Below are positions 51,819 to 59,662 of a stretch of 62,263 nt of DNA, one piece after another. The position numbers and the translations under genes are program-made. This DNA is from Verrucomicrobiaceae bacterium (GTDB lineage: Bacteria > Verrucomicrobiota > Verrucomicrobiia > Verrucomicrobiales > Verrucomicrobiaceae). Every line of letters begins with the position of its first letter. The stretch's first letter is position 1. The notes under the pieces were generated by a model. It was given only the letters and a program-made list of their open reading frames with translations. It had not been told where the DNA came from and did no database searches. The stretch lies in the NCBI GenBank assembly GCA_947458455.1, contig CANGYJ010000019.1:1-62263 (forward strand), written 5' to 3'.

Positions 51819-52559
51819 TCAGCATGTCCCACACACCGCACAGTCCGCCCGCTTTGGCAGCCGCACTTTGCGGAACTGCATGGTGTCGAGGTTCATTGAG
51901 AGAAGCTCGCCTTGCAGCGTGGTGCCGATGCCAGTGAGGAGCTTGATGACCTCCATCGCGCCGATACAGGCAGCGGTGCCGGAAACGGCGCCGAAAACGG
52001 GGAACTGGCGTTTCCACGTCGGCGGCACTTCGGGGATGTAGCAGGCGAGGCAACCGGTTTTTCCCGGCACGAAGGTAGTCACGCTGGCCTCCAGCGTGTG
52101 CATGGCGCATTCGACGAGTGGTTTGCCCGCTCGAAAAGCGGCGGCGTTTAAGGCGAGGCGTTCCTGAAACATCGGCGCGGCATCGACGACGATGTCGGCC
52201 TGCGCCACGAGGGCATCGGCATTGGCTTCGCTGATGTTTTCGGGCACGCCGATGATGTCGCAGCGTGGATTGAGGTCCTTCAACCGACGCACGATGGACT
52301 CGATGCGAGGTTTGCCGAGGTGATCGTGGGTTTGCAGGAGCTGGCGATTGAGATCGGAAGGCTGCAAAACGCCGCCGTGAGCGAGGATGAGCTTGCCGAT
52401 GCCAGCGGCGGCGAGTTCGAGTGCCACGAGTCCGCCGAGGCCGCCGACACGGGAGACGAGCACGCGGGCGTTTTTGAGCTTGAGCTGGCCTTCCTCGCCC
52501 ATGCCGGGCACCCACATCTGCCATTCGTAGATGACGCGTTCTTCAGCGGTGAGGGACAT
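51819..52559 (-). CDS. ThiF/MoeB/HesA-family E1-like adenylyltransferase
   Basis: A 246-residue protein of the ubiquitin-activating-like family. It has the ATP-binding Rossmann core (VLVSRVGGLGGLVALELAAAGIGKLIL), the DLNRQ motif that contacts ATP, and two zinc-binding pairs, CLACY and CAVCGTC. MoeB- and ThiF-type enzymes adenylate the C-terminal GlyGly of MoaD or ThiS. No MoaD/ThiS-like gene lies nearby, so the partner is unknown. The normal GxGGxG is GGLGG here with an unusual SRVGG start, worth noting. It starts inside the stop of the upstream hydrolase gene (TGATG at 52561-52557), so the two are co-translated. Confidence 0.88.
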   Translation of the reverse strand: MSLTAEERVIYEWQMWVPGMGEEGQLKLKNARVLVSRVGGLGGLVALELAAAGIGKLILAHGGVLQPSDLNRQLLQTHDHLGKPRIESIVRRLKDLNPRCDIIGVPENISEANADALVAQADIVVDAAPMFQERLALNAAAFRAGKPLVECAMHTLEASVTTFVPGKTGCLACYIPEVPPTWKRQFPVFGAVSGTAACIGAMEVIKLLTGIGTTLQGELLSMNLDTMQFRKVRLPKRADCAVCGTC

Positions 52560-53485
52560 CAGCGTTTCAAGGTGTGCAGAATGTTCGTCATGAGGCCACC
52601 GGGGCGGGCGGACTCGTTGGGAGACTTGTGCATCGCGGTGGTGATGATGCGCTCGGCATGCGTCACCGGCAGCGAATAGTGCCCATCATGTTCGGAGAGA
52701 TGGGCGGTGGCATGCGGGATGAGGGAGGCGAGACGCTGGGTGTAGGTCCAGTCGATGTTTCGGTCCTGTTTGCCATGCCAGAAGTGGACTGGAACGGTTA
52801 TGCGGCTGACTTCAAAGCCCCATTCACTGAGATAGATGTCCGCGTCGGCGATGACATGGGCAGCCGGGCGTTCGAGAGCACCGAGCGTGGCCTCGCAGAC
52901 GACTTGGAAGACCTTCGGATCACTCAAAACGCGGCGATCTTCTGCGCCGAGCATTTTGAGCAAAACGCGATGCACGAAGCAGCCGGGCTTCATCCGGGCG
53001 ATGAAGGCTCCGAGCTTCAAGATGCCACCGAGCACGGTGGGGAGCAGTTTGCGGAGCTGGATGAGCAGGCGGTAGATCCAGAACATCTCGCGATCGCCGA
53101 GAAACTTCAGCGGCGGTGCGCCGCAGATGATGGAGGCGGAGAGAAGCCGCTTCGGCATCAGCAGAGCGCTCGCGAGCACATAAGGTCCGCCGCCGGACCA
53201 GGCGATGACGTGCCAGTTATCCGCGCCGACATGCGCGGCGAGCTCCGTGAGCATCTGCTGCCAGTCCGCCAGCGAGCGGCCGGGCTGCGGATCGGAGAGC
53301 CCGATGCCGGGGCGATCCGGGCAGATGAGACGCATGCCGTGTTTTTTGGCGAGATCATCAAAGAGGCATCCCTGAAGCCGCGAGGAAGGCCAGCCGTGGA
53401 AGTAAAATGCCACCTCGCCACGCGGGTCGCCATACTCGGCATAGCCGAGGCGGAGACCATTGGAGAGGGTGATGACATGATCCAT
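52559..53485 (-). CDS. Alpha/beta-fold hydrolase
   Basis: A 308-residue hydrolase. The oxyanion strand FHGWPSSR, nucleophile motif AWSGGG (Ser) and later HFWHGKQDRN and EHDGHYSLP (acid and His) give a full alpha/beta-hydrolase triad. Its GWPxSR and RPGIGLSD blocks resemble the haloalkane dehalogenase/epoxide hydrolase group and HVIAWSGGGPY-type lipase-like proteins. Substrate is not predictable. It is the upstream member of a two-gene unit with the ThiF-like gene. The ATG at 53485 (MDHVITL) matches the family; in-frame codons to 53527 give a non-conserved extension. Confidence 0.88.
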   Translation of the reverse strand: MDHVITLSNGLRLGYAEYGDPRGEVAFYFHGWPSSRLQGCLFDDLAKKHGMRLICPDRPGIGLSDPQPGRSLADWQQMLTELAAHVGADNWHVIAWSGGGPYVLASALLMPKRLLSASIICGAPPLKFLGDREMFWIYRLLIQLRKLLPTVLGGILKLGAFIARMKPGCFVHRVLLKMLGAEDRRVLSDPKVFQVVCEATLGALERPAAHVIADADIYLSEWGFEVSRITVPVHFWHGKQDRNIDWTYTQRLASLIPHATAHLSEHDGHYSLPVTHAERIITTAMHKSPNESARPGGLMTNILHTLKR

Positions 53486-53523
53486 GCGCGTGAGGCGGGA
53501 GAAAGGAGCCGCAGAGGCGCTTG

Positions 53524-54375
53524 TCAACGCTGCGGCGCGGCCAGATCACGCTCGCCGAGCAGTTTGGAACCACGCGGCTGCCCATGGGCAAGGCGCAGGC
53601 CGAACTGCTTCACCGCATACTCGTGGAGATGCGCGATGGCTTCATTGACCGAGTCCGTCCATTTGATTAAATCGAGGTCCTCGGGGCTGATGGTGCCACC
53701 GACGAGCATGGCATCAATGAACTGGCGCATCTCACCCCAAAACTCAGAACCCATGACGACAATGGGGAAGTTCTTGATCTTCTTTGTCTGGATGAGCGTA
53801 AGTGCCTCAAACATCTCATCCATCGTGCCAAAGCCGCCGGGCATGATGATGAAGCCGTAGCTGTATTTGATGAGCAGCGTCTTGCGGACGAAGAAGTGCT
53901 CCATCGTGACCCAGCGGTCGAGGTAGGGATTATGCTTCTGCTCGAAGGGTAGCTTGATATTGCAGCCCACGCTGCGGCCTTTCACATCCTTCGCGCCGCG
54001 ATTGGCCGCCTCCATAATGCCCGGCCCGCCGCCAGTGAGCACCGTAAATCCCAGTTTTGAAATGGCCGCACCAACCTCGCGGGAGAGACGGTAGTATTTG
54101 TGATTTTCATCGAACCGGGCGGAACCGAAAACGGTGACGCAGGGGCCGACGAAATGCAGGGTGCGGAAGCCTTTCAGGAAGTCGCGAATGACGCCCATGA
54201 GCAGCGAGAACTCGCGCCGGCGTGGGTTCGGGCCGCGGAGCAGCACGCGGTCCACGAGCTGCGAGCAAAAGGCTTCATCATCATGCACTTCCTTGTCAGT
54301 GGCCGGTGCCACGGTGGCACCGGTGAGCGAGGTGGACGGCTCTTCCTCGCGGTCGCGTAAGTCGGGAGATTTCAT
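53524..54375 (-). CDS. LOG-family protein (cytokinin riboside monophosphate hydrolase-like)
   Basis: A 283-residue cytoplasmic protein of the TIGR00730/LOG family, once mis-annotated as lysine decarboxylase. The signature blocks are GGGPGIMEAANRGA and PGGFGTMDEMFEAL (the PGGxGTxxE motif). Family members hydrolyse 5'-phosphoribosyl nucleotides such as cytokinin riboside monophosphates or AMP-type purines. The N-terminal 60 residues are a variable, acidic/low-complexity extension and then LLMGVIRDFLKGFRTLHFVGP, seen in the longer bacterial subgroup. It stands 67 bp from the upstream hydroxylase gene on the same strand and 38 bp from the next downstream. Confidence 0.92.
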   Translation of the reverse strand: MKSPDLRDREEEPSTSLTGATVAPATDKEVHDDEAFCSQLVDRVLLRGPNPRRREFSLLMGVIRDFLKGFRTLHFVGPCVTVFGSARFDENHKYYRLSREVGAAISKLGFTVLTGGGPGIMEAANRGAKDVKGRSVGCNIKLPFEQKHNPYLDRWVTMEHFFVRKTLLIKYSYGFIIMPGGFGTMDEMFEALTLIQTKKIKNFPIVVMGSEFWGEMRQFIDAMLVGGTISPEDLDLIKWTDSVNEAIAHLHEYAVKQFGLRLAHGQPRGSKLLGERDLAAPQR

Positions 54376-54442
54376 GGTCGGGGAGTTTCACCTGCTCTGA
54401 GTGCGAGCGCAGGTGATTTGTTCATGGGAAACGAACCCGAAA

Positions 54443-55351
54443 TCACATCAGCGTGCTCTTGTCCACTTCTCCTGCCTTGTAGCGATCCTGATACTTGTGC
54501 CAGCGGAAGGGCATGGCGAGCTGGGAAAGGAAGGTCTTTGGCATGGCGGATTTGATGCCGATGATGTCGGGACGATGCCGCGTGGGATCGTTGTAAAAGG
54601 AGCGAAAGATGAGGTCCCAGAGCATGAGGTTCTCGCCGTAGTTTTTATCGCCCTCGCGGAGGTCGGTGCTGTGATGCCAGCGATGAAGCTCGGGTGTGTT
54701 GAAGACATAGTTCAGCCAGCCGAATTTCATCTGGATGTTGCAGTGCGTGAGGAAGCCGATGTAGGCGGTGATGGCCCCGAAATACTGTACGACATCATTT
54801 GGCGTGCCGGCGAGCCAGAGCAGCGGCCCGCTGAAGATCATGCTCTTGAGCGTGTCGATGATGTGAAAGCGGCCGGTGTTGAAGAACCAGAGCTTTTTGA
54901 CGCTGTGATGCACGGCATGGAAGTGCCACAGCGGCATCCAGGTATGTGCCACACGATGCGCCCAGTAGAGGCCAAACTCCGCCACCACCAGCGCCAGCAC
55001 GACCTGCCCCCACATGGGCCAGTGATTCGGCCAAAGGCCTTTCCCCTGATCTCCACCCACCGTGCTGACAAGGCCGTAGTAGGCCAGCATCATGATGGTG
55101 AGCTGCACGAAGGTTTTGGTGAAGACCGTGTGCGCCAGATCCGGCACCATCTGGCCGTCATTTTTCAACCACTCACGCTCATGCGGGCGCAGGCGTTCGA
55201 GAAGGAACAGCACACCAGCAAAGCTGAAGTAGGTGAGATTAAAGGCCAGCTTCCCCTGCCCTGCGCTGATGCCGATGTGGGTGGGAATGAGCGCCGCGAT
55301 GATGAGCAGGGGCCAGAGAAGGTAATCAAGAATCGTGTTAAGCGTGCGCAT
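54443..55351 (-). CDS. Sterol desaturase/fatty acid hydroxylase family membrane protein
   Basis: A 302-residue membrane protein with four to five hydrophobic segments and the histidine boxes of the fatty acid hydroxylase superfamily: HRVAH, HAVHHS and HRWHHS. These residues bind a di-iron centre that hydroxylates or desaturates lipids. The substrate could be a hopanoid, sterol, fatty acid or carotenoid. The ATG at 55351 (MRTLNTILDY) starts the first membrane helix; the frame is open upstream. No lipid-biosynthesis gene adjoins it, and the 67-bp gap to the LOG gene leaves co-transcription possible. Confidence 0.9.
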   Translation of the reverse strand: MRTLNTILDYLLWPLLIIAALIPTHIGISAGQGKLAFNLTYFSFAGVLFLLERLRPHEREWLKNDGQMVPDLAHTVFTKTFVQLTIMMLAYYGLVSTVGGDQGKGLWPNHWPMWGQVVLALVVAEFGLYWAHRVAHTWMPLWHFHAVHHSVKKLWFFNTGRFHIIDTLKSMIFSGPLLWLAGTPNDVVQYFGAITAYIGFLTHCNIQMKFGWLNYVFNTPELHRWHHSTDLREGDKNYGENLMLWDLIFRSFYNDPTRHRPDIIGIKSAMPKTFLSQLAMPFRWHKYQDRYKAGEVDKSTLM

Positions 55352-55440
55352 GTGGAAGGCGGCCCATCTGTGGCGAGAATCCGGCGCGTGACAAAACCTT
55401 GGCCGGAAAATCTTTGCCCTCAGTCCTGCGATTCTTGCTC

Positions 55441-56424
55441 TCAGCGTGCTCGCGGCATCTCCCGCAGCAGCCATTCCGAGAGCGTGGCAAAAAGCGGAAA
55501 GTCCGTGGTGAAGATGGTGGCGTGGCCTGCGCCGGGCACGGGCACCCAGCGGCGGCTTTTGGCCGTGGTGAGGGCTTCGTGAAGTCGCTGACCGCATTCA
55601 GGAGGTATGAAAGCATCGGCGGTGCCGTGGGCGATGAGCACGGGGCAACTTACTTTGGAGGCCAAGAGCCGAGAATTGGCGGCGGAAGGCATTTGGCCGG
55701 TTTCGAGGGCAAAACGTGTTTCTGCCCCGAAAGCCAGCAGCGGTCCGAAAACGGGTCCTGCGAGCTTTTCGGCCTGCGTTTCGACCACGGAGGCGAGATC
55801 ATCGAAGGTGCAAAGAAGCACGAGCGCCTTCCACGGGGCATCCGGCAAGGTGGCCGCACGCATGGCGATGGCTCCGCCCATCGAAATGCCGAGCAGCGAA
55901 GCGCTTTCGAGGCTGAATCCAAACTTCGCCGCCGCCTCGGCGGCCACTTTGGCAGGCAGCGCACTTTCGGTGATGCCATACCCAGCGACCTCCAGCGGAT
56001 GATCGCCATGGCCAGGGAGATCGGGAATGATGCAGCGGAAGCCCGCCGCGCAGAATCGCTCCGCCACGAATAGCATGTCCTCCTTTCGCATGCGTCTGCC
56101 ATGCACGAGCACCAGCACGCGGTCGCACTCGCCCAAGCGTGGCAACGGTGCCTGGCGAGCGGTGAGTTGGGCACGCACGAGGCGACCACGTTTGCCCGGC
56201 ATGCCCGCTGGCTCGCAAACCACCACCGGCGTGCCGTCGAGTGCGATGAACGGCTTCAACCGCATGCCAAAAGCCTCCGGGTGGGCGAGCATCTCGCGAT
56301 GGTGCGACTGGAGCGAACGTCTCGCCGGACGAATGACCTCCCCGCCGAGCCACATGCCGGTGCCCGTGGTGCCAAGAAGAATCAGCAGTGTGAGGATCGA
56401 GAGCCAACGAAAGAAGCGTTTCAT
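55441..56424 (-). CDS. Membrane-anchored alpha/beta hydrolase
   Basis: A 327-residue protein with one N-terminal membrane helix (about residues 8-27, WLSILTLLILLGTTGTGMWL), the rest probably facing the periplasm. The hydrolase domain has VLVLVHGRRMRKEDM (oxyanion region), DLPGHGDH, LLGISMGGAIAM with nucleophile Ser, HGTADAFIPPE and PGAGHATIF, a complete triad. Relatives are annotated as lysophospholipase- or YqiA-like; the substrate is unknown. It lies 110 bp upstream, on the other strand, of the second toxin-antitoxin pair. Confidence 0.87.
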   Translation of the reverse strand: MKRFFRWLSILTLLILLGTTGTGMWLGGEVIRPARRSLQSHHREMLAHPEAFGMRLKPFIALDGTPVVVCEPAGMPGKRGRLVRAQLTARQAPLPRLGECDRVLVLVHGRRMRKEDMLFVAERFCAAGFRCIIPDLPGHGDHPLEVAGYGITESALPAKVAAEAAAKFGFSLESASLLGISMGGAIAMRAATLPDAPWKALVLLCTFDDLASVVETQAEKLAGPVFGPLLAFGAETRFALETGQMPSAANSRLLASKVSCPVLIAHGTADAFIPPECGQRLHEALTTAKSRRWVPVPGAGHATIFTTDFPLFATLSEWLLREMPRAR

Positions 56425-56534
56425 GCCGCCATACTGCTTGAGAAGCCCCGCGAGGCCAGAAGCGAAGGGTGAATTGGTGGTGAAGGAAGTGTGAAGGCTT
56501 ACCCCAGCTTGACGACGGACATCAAAAGGGCAAC

Positions 56535-56807
56535 ATGTCCGACATGAGCGCTAGTTCCACCGCTTCCGATTTTACCGTTCGTGATCTGAACCGCCAGCTC
56601 GCCCGCGTGCTGGAGGCTTGTGACCGCCTGGGCATCATTCGCATCCGCAGCCGGAAAGGACGCACCTATGAACTCAGGCCGCAGCCGGACCCAAAGGATG
56701 AAAAGCCGGGATACCCTGACTTTGCGGCCCGAAGAAAAGCGATGGGCATGCCCAAGATGACCCGGCTGCAACGCGAAACACTCGACCGCTTAATCGCTGG
56801 AGAATGA
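56535..56807 (+). CDS. Phd/YefM-like antitoxin (copy 2)
   Basis: A 90-residue antitoxin candidate beginning MSDMSASS. FTVRDLNRQLARVLEACDR, LGIIRIRSRKG and YELRP fit the Phd/YefM pattern of a DNA-binding N-terminal domain; the C-terminal LQRETLDRLIAGE would bind the toxin. It shares the FTVRDxNRQ, IRSR and IAGE blocks with copy 1 at 24327-24683 but lacks the basic tail. The gene overlaps the toxin by 4 bp. Antitoxins of this type usually repress their own operon. Confidence 0.82.
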   Translation: MSDMSASSTASDFTVRDLNRQLARVLEACDRLGIIRIRSRKGRTYELRPQPDPKDEKPGYPDFAARRKAMGMPKMTRLQRETLDRLIAGE

Positions 56808-57256
56808 GCATCTACGCGGACACCAATTTCTTCACTTATCTTTACCTTGAAGACGGCGGCTCAGGGAAGGCAGATCAATTGATGCAGGAACAGCACCCCG
56901 TGCTTCCGATCACTTGGCTTTTGAAAGCAGAGGTCATCAATGCTTTCGAGCAGGCGGTTTTTTCTGGCTACGGCGAATCCCAAAAACGTGTAAACGCTGA
57001 GCTCGCCGCGTCCTGCCAGCAGCAGTTCCGAGACGATCTCCGTCATGGCATCGTCATGAAACGCATGGAGGTGCGCCAATCTGAGCTGGAACGCCTCTTT
57101 GAGGAAATCTCCCTGCTTTACACGGCGAAGCACGGCTTCCGCACCTATGACATCCTGCATGTAGCCTCGGCCTTGCTGCTCAAATGCAGATCGTTTTGGA
57201 GCTTAGATAAGCGGGCCTGCAAACTGGCGAAGCTGGAAGGATTGAAACTCATTTGA
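56804..57256 (+). CDS. PIN-domain toxin of a Phd-like/PIN module (copy 2)
   Basis: A 150-residue PIN protein beginning MSIYADTNFFTYLYLED. The acidic set is Asp6, Glu43, Asp116 and Asp135, in the same positions, to within one residue, as copy 1, and it shares YTAKHGFRTYDILHVASALL and CKLAKLEGL with it. Predicted role is Mg-dependent RNA cleavage, restrained by the antitoxin encoded just upstream. It starts in the 4-bp overlap at 56804-56807. All visible catalytic residues are intact, so unlike the toxin at 15581 this one should be functional. Confidence 0.9.
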   Translation: MSIYADTNFFTYLYLEDGGSGKADQLMQEQHPVLPITWLLKAEVINAFEQAVFSGYGESQKRVNAELAASCQQQFRDDLRHGIVMKRMEVRQSELERLFEEISLLYTAKHGFRTYDILHVASALLLKCRSFWSLDKRACKLAKLEGLKLI

Positions 57257-57296
57257 GGCTTGCCCTGCCGATGCATGTCGCCACTCTCGCGGCCTC

Positions 57297-57911
57297 ATGC
57301 CCGCCCCTGCTTTTGTTTCTGACGTTGGAAACGTCCTCATTGATTTTGACTTCGCACCCGCTGCCCGGCGGCTGGCGGAGAGGTGCCCGCATCCGGCGGA
57401 GACGGTGCTGACCTTGTTTGATGGCATCAAAGGCCCCTATGAAGACGGGCGCATCGACGACGAGGAGTTCGTTCGCGAGAGTATTCGGCTCACTGACTTC
57501 AGCGGCACAGTGGAGGAGTTCATCACGATCTGGTGCGAGATTTTCACCGAAAACCTGCCGATGAAGGCCTCGCTGACCGCCATCGCGGGCAAGGTGCCGA
57601 TGTACCTGCTCTCCAACACGAACGAATTGCACAAAGATTACTTCTGGCGCACTTACGGCATCTTTGAGCCTTTCACGGACGGCGTGTATTCGCATGAGGC
57701 ACGATGCGCGAAGCCGGGCGAGGAGATTTTCCAGCACACGATCGAGAAATTCGGCCTCGATCCTGCCCGGACGTTTTATGTGGATGATCTGCTGCCAAAC
57801 ATCGAAACCGCCGCACGGCTGGGTTTTCGGACTTTTCATTACCACCGGGCAAAGCACGCGGAATTCGAGATCTCGCTGGCGGAATGGCGGACGGAACAGG
57901 GCATTGGTTGA
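57297..57911 (+). CDS. HAD-superfamily hydrolase (YihX-like)
   Basis: A 204-residue HAD phosphatase-like protein. Motif I is FVSDVGNVLIDFD with Asp9 as nucleophile, but the second Asp of DxD is replaced by Gly, as in YihX-like members. Motif II is LLSNTNELH, motif III has Lys in AKPGEEIF, and motif IV is FYVDDLLPNIETA. The family acts on sugar phosphates such as alpha-glucose-1-phosphate, though this substrate is not shown. It follows the toxin by 40 bp and precedes mcsA by 37 bp, all in the same direction. Confidence 0.88.
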   Translation: MPAPAFVSDVGNVLIDFDFAPAARRLAERCPHPAETVLTLFDGIKGPYEDGRIDDEEFVRESIRLTDFSGTVEEFITIWCEIFTENLPMKASLTAIAGKVPMYLLSNTNELHKDYFWRTYGIFEPFTDGVYSHEARCAKPGEEIFQHTIEKFGLDPARTFYVDDLLPNIETAARLGFRTFHYHRAKHAEFEISLAEWRTEQGIG

Positions 57912-57948
57912 CGCATCCTGTTCCCCGTCCTAACGGTCCCACAAACCC

Positions 57949-58542
57949 ATGAAATGCGACGTTTGCGAAGCGGAGGCCTCGGTCTTCCTCACCCAGATCA
58001 TCAACGGTCAAATGACCACCGTGAACCTGTGCGAAGGATGCTCGAAATCCAAAGGTGTGACGGAAGAGACCGGCTTCGGGCTGGCCGAGGCCTTTGTGGG
58101 CGCGGCTCCGCGTGCGGTGGAGACCTCACCAGATCTCGCCTGTCCGTCCTGCGGCTTCACGGCAGCGCAATTGAAGAAAATCGGCCGCATGGGCTGCCCG
58201 GAATGCTACGACACCTTCCGCGAAGGCATTGAAGGCCTGCTACGCGGCATGCACAAAGGCACCCGCCATGTGGGAAAGCGCCCCAGCGCCATCATCACCG
58301 CCGCGCCATCGCCCAAACCACGCCGCAGCAGCGTCCCCGCCCCGGCTCCTGCGCCTGGGATGACTTCGACGATCACCACCCCGGCCATCACGCTCAAAGA
58401 AGAAACGCCCGCCCCGATGCCGCCGGACATCAACAAGCTCCGCGCCGAGCTGGACCTCGCCGTCAAAGAGGAGCGCTACGAAGACGCGGCCACCATCAAG
58501 GCGGAGATCGACCGCCAGACCAAAGACACGGCGGCGAAATAG
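57949..58542 (+). CDS. mcsA: McsA-like protein arginine kinase activator
   Basis: A 197-residue protein with the McsA layout: N-terminal zinc-binding pairs CDVC (residues 3-6) and CEGC, then CPSC and CPEC further on, followed by an Ala/Pro-rich linker and a C-terminal UvrB/UvrC motif (INKLRAELDLAVKEERYEDAATIKAEIDR). In Bacillus McsA activates the arginine kinase McsB and both act with ClpC. The mcsB gene starts 22 bp downstream, which supports the call. The proline/serine-rich linker (about residues 107-150) is longer than in Bacillus. No ctsR or clpC lies in the window. Confidence 0.92.
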   Translation: MKCDVCEAEASVFLTQIINGQMTTVNLCEGCSKSKGVTEETGFGLAEAFVGAAPRAVETSPDLACPSCGFTAAQLKKIGRMGCPECYDTFREGIEGLLRGMHKGTRHVGKRPSAIITAAPSPKPRRSSVPAPAPAPGMTSTITTPAITLKEETPAPMPPDINKLRAELDLAVKEERYEDAATIKAEIDRQTKDTAAK

Positions 58543-58564
58543 CCGCCCTTCCCCGCTCCATATC

Positions 58565-59659
58565 ATGATGCGTTTTTCCACCCTCATCAAAAACCCTGCC
58601 GATTGGATGAAGGGCAGCGGACCTCACTCGGAGATCGTCATGACCTCCCGCGTGCGCCTTGCCCGTAATCTGCGTGGCTTCCCCTTCCCCGGCTTTTCGC
58701 AGGAGCATCAACGCATCGAGTTGCTCAAAGCGGCTCGTCCCGTCGTCGAGGAATTGCCGGAGATGCGAGATGGCTACAGCGTCGATTACACGGAGCTGAG
58801 TAAAATCCGCAAACAGGTGCTCGTGGAGCGCCACCTCGTCAGCCGTGAGCATGCGGCCCGCACCACGGGCTGCGCGGTGGTGATTGATCGCCGGCAAAGC
58901 ATCTCCGTCATGATCAATGAGGAGGACCATTTCCGCCTCCAGGGCATCCGCCCCGGCCTGAACCTCCGCGGAGCCTATGAGCTCGTCGATCGCATCGACA
59001 CGGAGATGGACGCCGCCCTGCCGTATGCCTTTGATGGGAAGCTCGGCTACCTCACCGCCTGCCCCACGAATCTCGGCACCGGCATGCGGGCCTCCGTGAT
59101 GCTGCATTTGCCCGGCCTCGTGCTGCTGGATCAGATCAACCCGGTGATCAAAGCCGTGGGTAAGATCGGCCTGGCCGTTCGCGGCCTTTATGGTGAGGGC
59201 ACCGAAGCTCTCGGCAATCTCTTCCAGATCTCCAACCAGCACACGCTGGGTGAAGCGGAGCCGGAGATCATCACGCAGATCGAAAAAGTCATCGAGGGCG
59301 TCATCCGCAGCGAGCAGACCGCCCGTGCGAAGCTCCTCGAAGATCATCACACCATGCTCAGTGATCAGGTGGGCCGCGCCTACGCCATCCTGCGCTATGC
59401 GCATGTGCTCACCTCCAAAGAGGCGCTGAATTTGCTCTCCATGCTGCGCCTCGGTGCCGATCTCGATCTCATCACGAACTGCGATCGCAGTCTCCTCGAT
59501 CTCTTGCTTCTCGAAATCCAGCCGGCGCATCTCCAGCTCGGTGCGGAGCGTGAGCTTTCCCCCGAGGAGCGTGATGTGGCGCGTGCCGAAATCACCCGCT
59601 CGCGGCTTCAGGGTATCCAGGGACCGCCTGATCTTCCGGTGTCACCTTCCGTGAATTAA
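58565..59659 (+). CDS. mcsB: McsB-like protein arginine kinase
   Basis: A 364-residue ATP:guanido phosphotransferase. It has SRVRLARNLRGFPFP, the NEEDH guanidino-binding motif at residues 118-122 and the signature TACPTNLGTGMRAS with Cys166 at about 164-177; the later RAxYAILRYAH block is also family-typical. McsB phosphorylates arginine residues of proteins, marking them for ClpCP in Firmicutes. The pairing with mcsA 22 bp upstream argues for protein arginine kinase over a metabolite (creatine-type) kinase. Its targets in this organism are unknown. Confidence 0.95.
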   Translation: MMRFSTLIKNPADWMKGSGPHSEIVMTSRVRLARNLRGFPFPGFSQEHQRIELLKAARPVVEELPEMRDGYSVDYTELSKIRKQVLVERHLVSREHAARTTGCAVVIDRRQSISVMINEEDHFRLQGIRPGLNLRGAYELVDRIDTEMDAALPYAFDGKLGYLTACPTNLGTGMRASVMLHLPGLVLLDQINPVIKAVGKIGLAVRGLYGEGTEALGNLFQISNQHTLGEAEPEIITQIEKVIEGVIRSEQTARAKLLEDHHTMLSDQVGRAYAILRYAHVLTSKEALNLLSMLRLGADLDLITNCDRSLLDLLLLEIQPAHLQLGAERELSPEERDVARAEITRSRLQGIQGPPDLPVSPSVN

Positions 59660-59662
59660 ATC

